Shown piece after piece: positions 24,401 to 26,465 of a DNA stretch of 26,465 nt (position 1 is its first letter; each line of letters begins with the position of its first letter). The notes below the pieces were generated by a model. The model was not told the origin of the DNA. It did not search any database and worked only from the letters and a program-made list of their open reading frames with translations. The translations under genes and the position numbers were made by a program. The DNA lies in NCBI GenBank assembly GCA_016293535.1, contig JAEDEB010000031.1:1-26465 (forward strand), written 5' to 3'. This stretch comes from Bacteroidales bacterium (GTDB lineage: Bacteria > Bacteroidota > Bacteroidia > Bacteroidales > UBA932).

Positions 24401-25338
24401 CTTATGCCAGGACTCTGGCTGCGACTCACGGAGGAAGCATATATCTGGATACATCCTCGGATGAAACCTGTTTTGTCATATCGATGCCTTTGGCTCAGGA
24501 GGCTTCCTTATCTATGGAAACCGCGGATGATAGTCCGGGGCCAGTCAGGAGTTCAGGCGAGAGCGGAACTGAAAACAGGGAGAAGATTCTGGTTGTCGAC
24601 GACAATGAGGACTTTCGTGACTTCCTTTCAAGGAAGATAGGGCAGGAATATACGGTCTTTACGGCTGCGGACGGAAAGGAGGCCCTGGCGATTCTTGGCG
24701 TGGAAATGATTGATCTTGTAGTCGCGGACCTGATGATGCCGGGAATGGACGGCTCGAATCTCTGCGCTTCGATAAAGGAAGACATAAACACCAGTCACAT
24801 ACCGGTGATTCTTGTAACTGCGCGTTCGGATATGGAGACGAAGATCGAATGTATCAGGAAAGGAGCGGATGACTTCATATCGAAGCCTTTTCAGACCTCC
24901 TATCTGATGGTCAGGATAGAGAACCTGCTCAAGACGAGGAAGAATCTCATGAATTCTCTTGCTACCTCTCCTGACTTCACCCTAGATACCATAGCCACGT
25001 CCCGAAAGGACGAGGAGTTCATCACCCGTCTGCGTGAAACCATAGAGTCCAGGATGGAGGACCCGAAACTCGATGTGGATGTGCTCGCAGAGGCAATGAA
25101 TATGAGCCGTGCCACCTTCTACAGAAAGATGAAGGGATTCACAGATGTCTCGCCAAATGAGTTCATACGCCTCTGCAGGCTCAGGAAGGCGGCGGAAATG
25201 CTCGCTAGAGGCGATGCTCCTGTCAACGAGATTGCCTATGCCGTGGGATTCAGCTCCCCGTCATATTTCTCTCGCTGCTTCAGCCGCCAGTTCGGCGTCA
25301 GTCCAAAGGACTACAGTCCCCATTCCCAGTTATCCTGA
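21418..25338 (+). CDS. Hybrid two-component system sensor/regulator (HTCS) controlling the PUL
   Basis: This 1306-residue one-protein signalling system has all domains present. A signal peptide leads into a periplasmic two-part beta-propeller (residues about 35-660), which starts GLSQNMVYCICQDSHGFMWF and carries repeated WVGT/WFGT blades. A Y_Y_Y domain follows (about 680-755), then a transmembrane helix (about 763-786). The histidine kinase has phospho-acceptor His821 in FFTHITHEIRTPLTLI and ATP-binding motifs SNDGERIP and GSGLGLPYAR. The receiver domain has Asp1061/Asp1062, phospho-acceptor Asp1104 in VADLMMPGMDG and Lys1156 in ISKPF. The AraC-type DNA-binding domain is at about 1215-1300 (VGFSSPSYFSRCFSRQFGVS). 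HTCS proteins bind a specific oligosaccharide in the periplasm and activate the linked PUL. It follows the GH127 gene by 3 bases, so enzyme and sensor are probably cotranscribed. The N-terminal 'MRCSCRHLSAL' start is the only good one. Confidence 0.97.
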   Translation: MRCSCRHLSALITKVLCIQAILLSGAWLYADEQYSLQRLEVEDGLSQNMVYCICQDSHGFMWFGTQGGLNRYDGNSFKVFRYGSGRQLGNDGIMSMAEGPDGKLWVGTLQGLYIYDPRYEDFSPVFTDGIIRDISFSESGDAYVIYDDRTLLCFSPDMERKALKSFPDSYGGSFRRVCPDEEGNVWAACYNAGLFCRRSDGTEFFFTLSGSEEDMFTDVVLLDTENLLVGTMDRGVLRFNIRSRSFFPVEGLGPESVKFVHAILGDSCGRIWTGAENGLFIKDNMGVTHLTHISNNPFSLSDNAVFSLSEDCDGGIWVGTYFGGVNYYSQYLAQFKKYFPVPGSNELKGKNISEFLEASDGLIWVGTEDAGLHRLDPSDGKFENGFIPANNVHALSELDGKLWVGTYGKGLYILDTRTGISRNYLFSKRGLSQMEDNVYSIFRDMDGRTLIGTDGGLYEFIMSSGTLKGIAQGQIGGTVKDICQDFYGNIWVATAGQGLFRQDAESGEWENVYTEQNYFSCILEDQEHDLWFGTEGSGILHYDHAAESFDIACTTSDGLPDETVYMLLEDEQHNIWGSTNHGIFRRARKDGGIVVFDHKSGLTCDQYNFRSGIRTGDGLFYFGGVKGFVSFDPSRIIRPEGQSRIVFSRMLLKNREVDLRDKASPLKRSIVYGDRIVLSHDQSSFSIGFADLSYPLSGVRSYQYRMIGHDGNWYDVSRSRLITFSELPHGRYTLEIRANSYAEESAETNASIDLQVLPPWYLTWWAYAVYAIALILFICLAFMLIMRVENKRNRDMLERMEMRKENELYNAKIDFFTHITHEIRTPLTLITAPMDEIMEKTGPDHPAYDDLSIVRKNSHRLLSLVNELLDFRKVEAGNVLPNFVHIDISSLTRDILERFRKEFETRNLELVASIPEKAEADVDAEIFTKILSNIILNACKYARTRISVGLEMSAEMFRIAISNDGERIPDDEAEHIFSPFVKLDRNIPGSGLGLPYARTLAATHGGSIYLDTSSDETCFVISMPLAQEASLSMETADDSPGPVRSSGESGTENREKILVVDDNEDFRDFLSRKIGQEYTVFTAADGKEALAILGVEMIDLVVADLMMPGMDGSNLCASIKEDINTSHIPVILVTARSDMETKIECIRKGADDFISKPFQTSYLMVRIENLLKTRKNLMNSLATSPDFTLDTIATSRKDEEFITRLRETIESRMEDPKLDVDVLAEAMNMSRATFYRKMKGFTDVSPNEFIRLCRLRKAAEMLARGDAPVNEIAYAVGFSSPSYFSRCFSRQFGVSPKDYSPHSQLS

Positions 25339-25427
25339 CGGCATTCCTTACGGCATCGGGACAGGCCTCTTATCGTAACACGGCAATCATCGCAGCACGG
25401 CAGCAATCGGCAGCCATCGGCGGCCGG
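25339..25427. other. Short convergent intergenic gap with CGGCA-rich degenerate repeats
   Basis: This 89-base gap separates the convergent regulator and pyrG stops. It contains several imperfect copies of CGGCA(A/G)(T/C) and a direct repeat ACGGCATT/ACGGCATC. I see no convincing hairpin with a T-run for either gene, and no small ORF. Confidence 0.4.
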
Positions 25428-26465
25428 TCAGCGGGCGATGGCGGCGCGGACGAAGTCGACGAAGAGAGGGTGTGGCGAGAGGACGGTGCTTGAGTATTCG
25501 GGATGGAACTGGGTTCCTATGTACCAAGGATGGTCAGGAATCTCGACTATCTCGACGAGCTCGCTTTCCGGATTGATGCCCGTGCATTTCATGCCGTGGG
25601 ATTCGTATTCACCGAGGTATGCACCGTTGAATTCATAGCGGTGACGGTGACGCTCGCTTATGGTTTCGACTCCGTAGATTTCCCTGACGCGGCTGCCCTC
25701 CACGAGACGGCATCCGTAGGCGCCCAGCCTCATCGAACCTCCGAGCTGGGTAAGGTTCTTCTGGTCCTCCATCATGTCGATGACGTTGTGGGCTGTTTCC
25801 GGGTCCATCTCGCTGCTGTTTGCATCTGCATATCCCAGTACGTTGCGGGCGAATTCGATGACCATCATCTGCATTCCCAGACATATTCCGAAGGTAGGGA
25901 TACCGTGGGTCCTTGTGTACTCTGCGGCCACTATCTTGCCCTCTATGCCCCTCTGTCCGAAGCCGGGGCAGATGACGGCACCGGCTACGTCCCCGAGCAT
26001 GGACTCTGCATTCTCGGCATTCAGGAACTCGCTGTTTATGAATTTGATTACCATCTTGCGGTCGTTGTATACCCCTGCGTGGATGAGGCTCTCGCGTATG
26101 CTCTTGTAGGCGTCCTGAAGGTCATATTTGCCGACCAGACCTATGGTCACGCTCTCCTTCGCATTTTCCATCCTGTACACGAACTCCCTCCATGGTTTCA
26201 TTTCAGGAGTTGCGCCTGCATCCATTCCGAGCTTGCGGAGTATGGCCGAGTCGAGACCCTGGCGCTGCATGTTGAGGGGAACTTCGTAGATGCTCGGCAG
26301 GTCCTCGCTCTGGACCACGCAGTCCGCATCGACGTTGCAGAAAGATGCGACCTTTCGGAGAATCGGCTCGTCAAGGTGCTTCTCCGTGCGGAGAATGAGG
26401 ATTTCCGGCTGTATGCCCATTCCCTGCAACTCCTTGACTGAATGCTGGGTAGGCTTGGTCTTCAG
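25428..26465 (-). CDS. pyrG: CTP synthase, C-terminal part (N-terminus beyond window edge)
   Basis: The reverse strand is open from the right edge to the stop at 25428-25430, giving 345 visible residues of a protein usually near 540. The visible part begins in the amidoligase (synthase) domain with KTKPTQHSVKEL and SEDLPSIYEVPL. It then holds the complete glutamine amidotransferase domain with nucleophile Cys in FGICLGMQ (codon 25881-25883), FGQRGIEGK and the His-Glu pair in GTQFHPEYSS. The enzyme makes CTP from UTP using ATP and glutamine in the cytoplasm. It is a conserved housekeeping gene, convergent with the PUL regulator, and marks the right boundary of the accessory locus. The identification is essentially certain; the start cannot be placed. 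Confidence 0.98.
   Translation of the reverse strand: MKTKPTQHSVKELQGMGIQPEILILRTEKHLDEPILRKVASFCNVDADCVVQSEDLPSIYEVPLNMQRQGLDSAILRKLGMDAGATPEMKPWREFVYRMENAKESVTIGLVGKYDLQDAYKSIRESLIHAGVYNDRKMVIKFINSEFLNAENAESMLGDVAGAVICPGFGQRGIEGKIVAAEYTRTHGIPTFGICLGMQMMVIEFARNVLGYADANSSEMDPETAHNVIDMMEDQKNLTQLGGSMRLGAYGCRLVEGSRVREIYGVETISERHRHRYEFNGAYLGEYESHGMKCTGINPESELVEIVEIPDHPWYIGTQFHPEYSSTVLSPHPLFVDFVRAAIAR

Noticed and set aside
25380..25426. Possible CRISPR-like or tandem repeat of CGGCA units
   Set aside because: The units are short, degenerate and unevenly spaced, with no spacers, so this is probably simple low-complexity sequence.
25503..26441. 312-residue plus-strand open frame opposite pyrG
   Set aside because: CTP synthase on the minus strand is unambiguous, and overlapping coding there is not supported.

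Overview
The window reads as the chromosome of a gut-type or environmental member of the Bacteroidota, most likely order Bacteroidales. The evidence is a SusC/SusD pair, a one-protein hybrid two-component regulator with an AraC-type output, many lipoproteins with short N-terminal signals, a BACON domain, fimbrillin-like proteins and a TAnnTTTG-type promoter. G+C looks to be around one half and no stretch stands out in composition. I cannot assign a genus.

Layout. (1) Positions 1-2639, minus strand: a System II cytochrome c assembly protein (CcsA/ResB type) followed by a tri-haem cytochrome c peroxidase that runs off the left edge. Together they form a small c-type cytochrome module. (2) Positions 2697-19517, plus strand: ten closely spaced genes, probably one transcript from a promoter just left of 2697, ending in a strong hairpin terminator at 19531-19551. 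The order is: a six-hairpin glycosidase with an amidotransferase-like N-terminal domain; a GH127-type hydrolase; a lipoprotein with a SusE-like front and an unrecognised C-terminal domain; SusC; SusD; a FAS1-like lipoprotein; a DUF5007-like lipoprotein; a BACON/leucine-rich-repeat lipoprotein; and two paralogous fimbrillin-like lipoproteins. (3) Positions 19585-25338, plus strand: a second, canonical GH127 hydrolase, then 3 bases later the 1306-residue hybrid sensor/regulator. (4) From 25428 to the right edge, minus strand: the C-terminal part of CTP synthase (pyrG), a housekeeping neighbour that is convergent with the regulator.

Function. Regions 2 and 3 together are a polysaccharide utilization locus (PUL). 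The inferred flow is that surface lipoproteins and SusD capture a glycan, SusC imports oligosaccharides with TonB energy, the GH127 enzymes and the six-hairpin enzyme trim them, and the hybrid regulator senses a product in the periplasm and activates the locus. Two GH127-type enzymes suggest a glycan containing beta-L-arabinofuranose, as in plant hydroxyproline-rich glycoproteins or pectin side chains. GH127 specificities vary, so this is inference only. The unusual part is the large non-enzymatic surface set and the unrecognised HxxxHxxE protein at 7960-9417. No tRNA, rRNA, CRISPR array, insertion sequence or phage gene was seen, and no gene-free stretch exceeds 300 bases.
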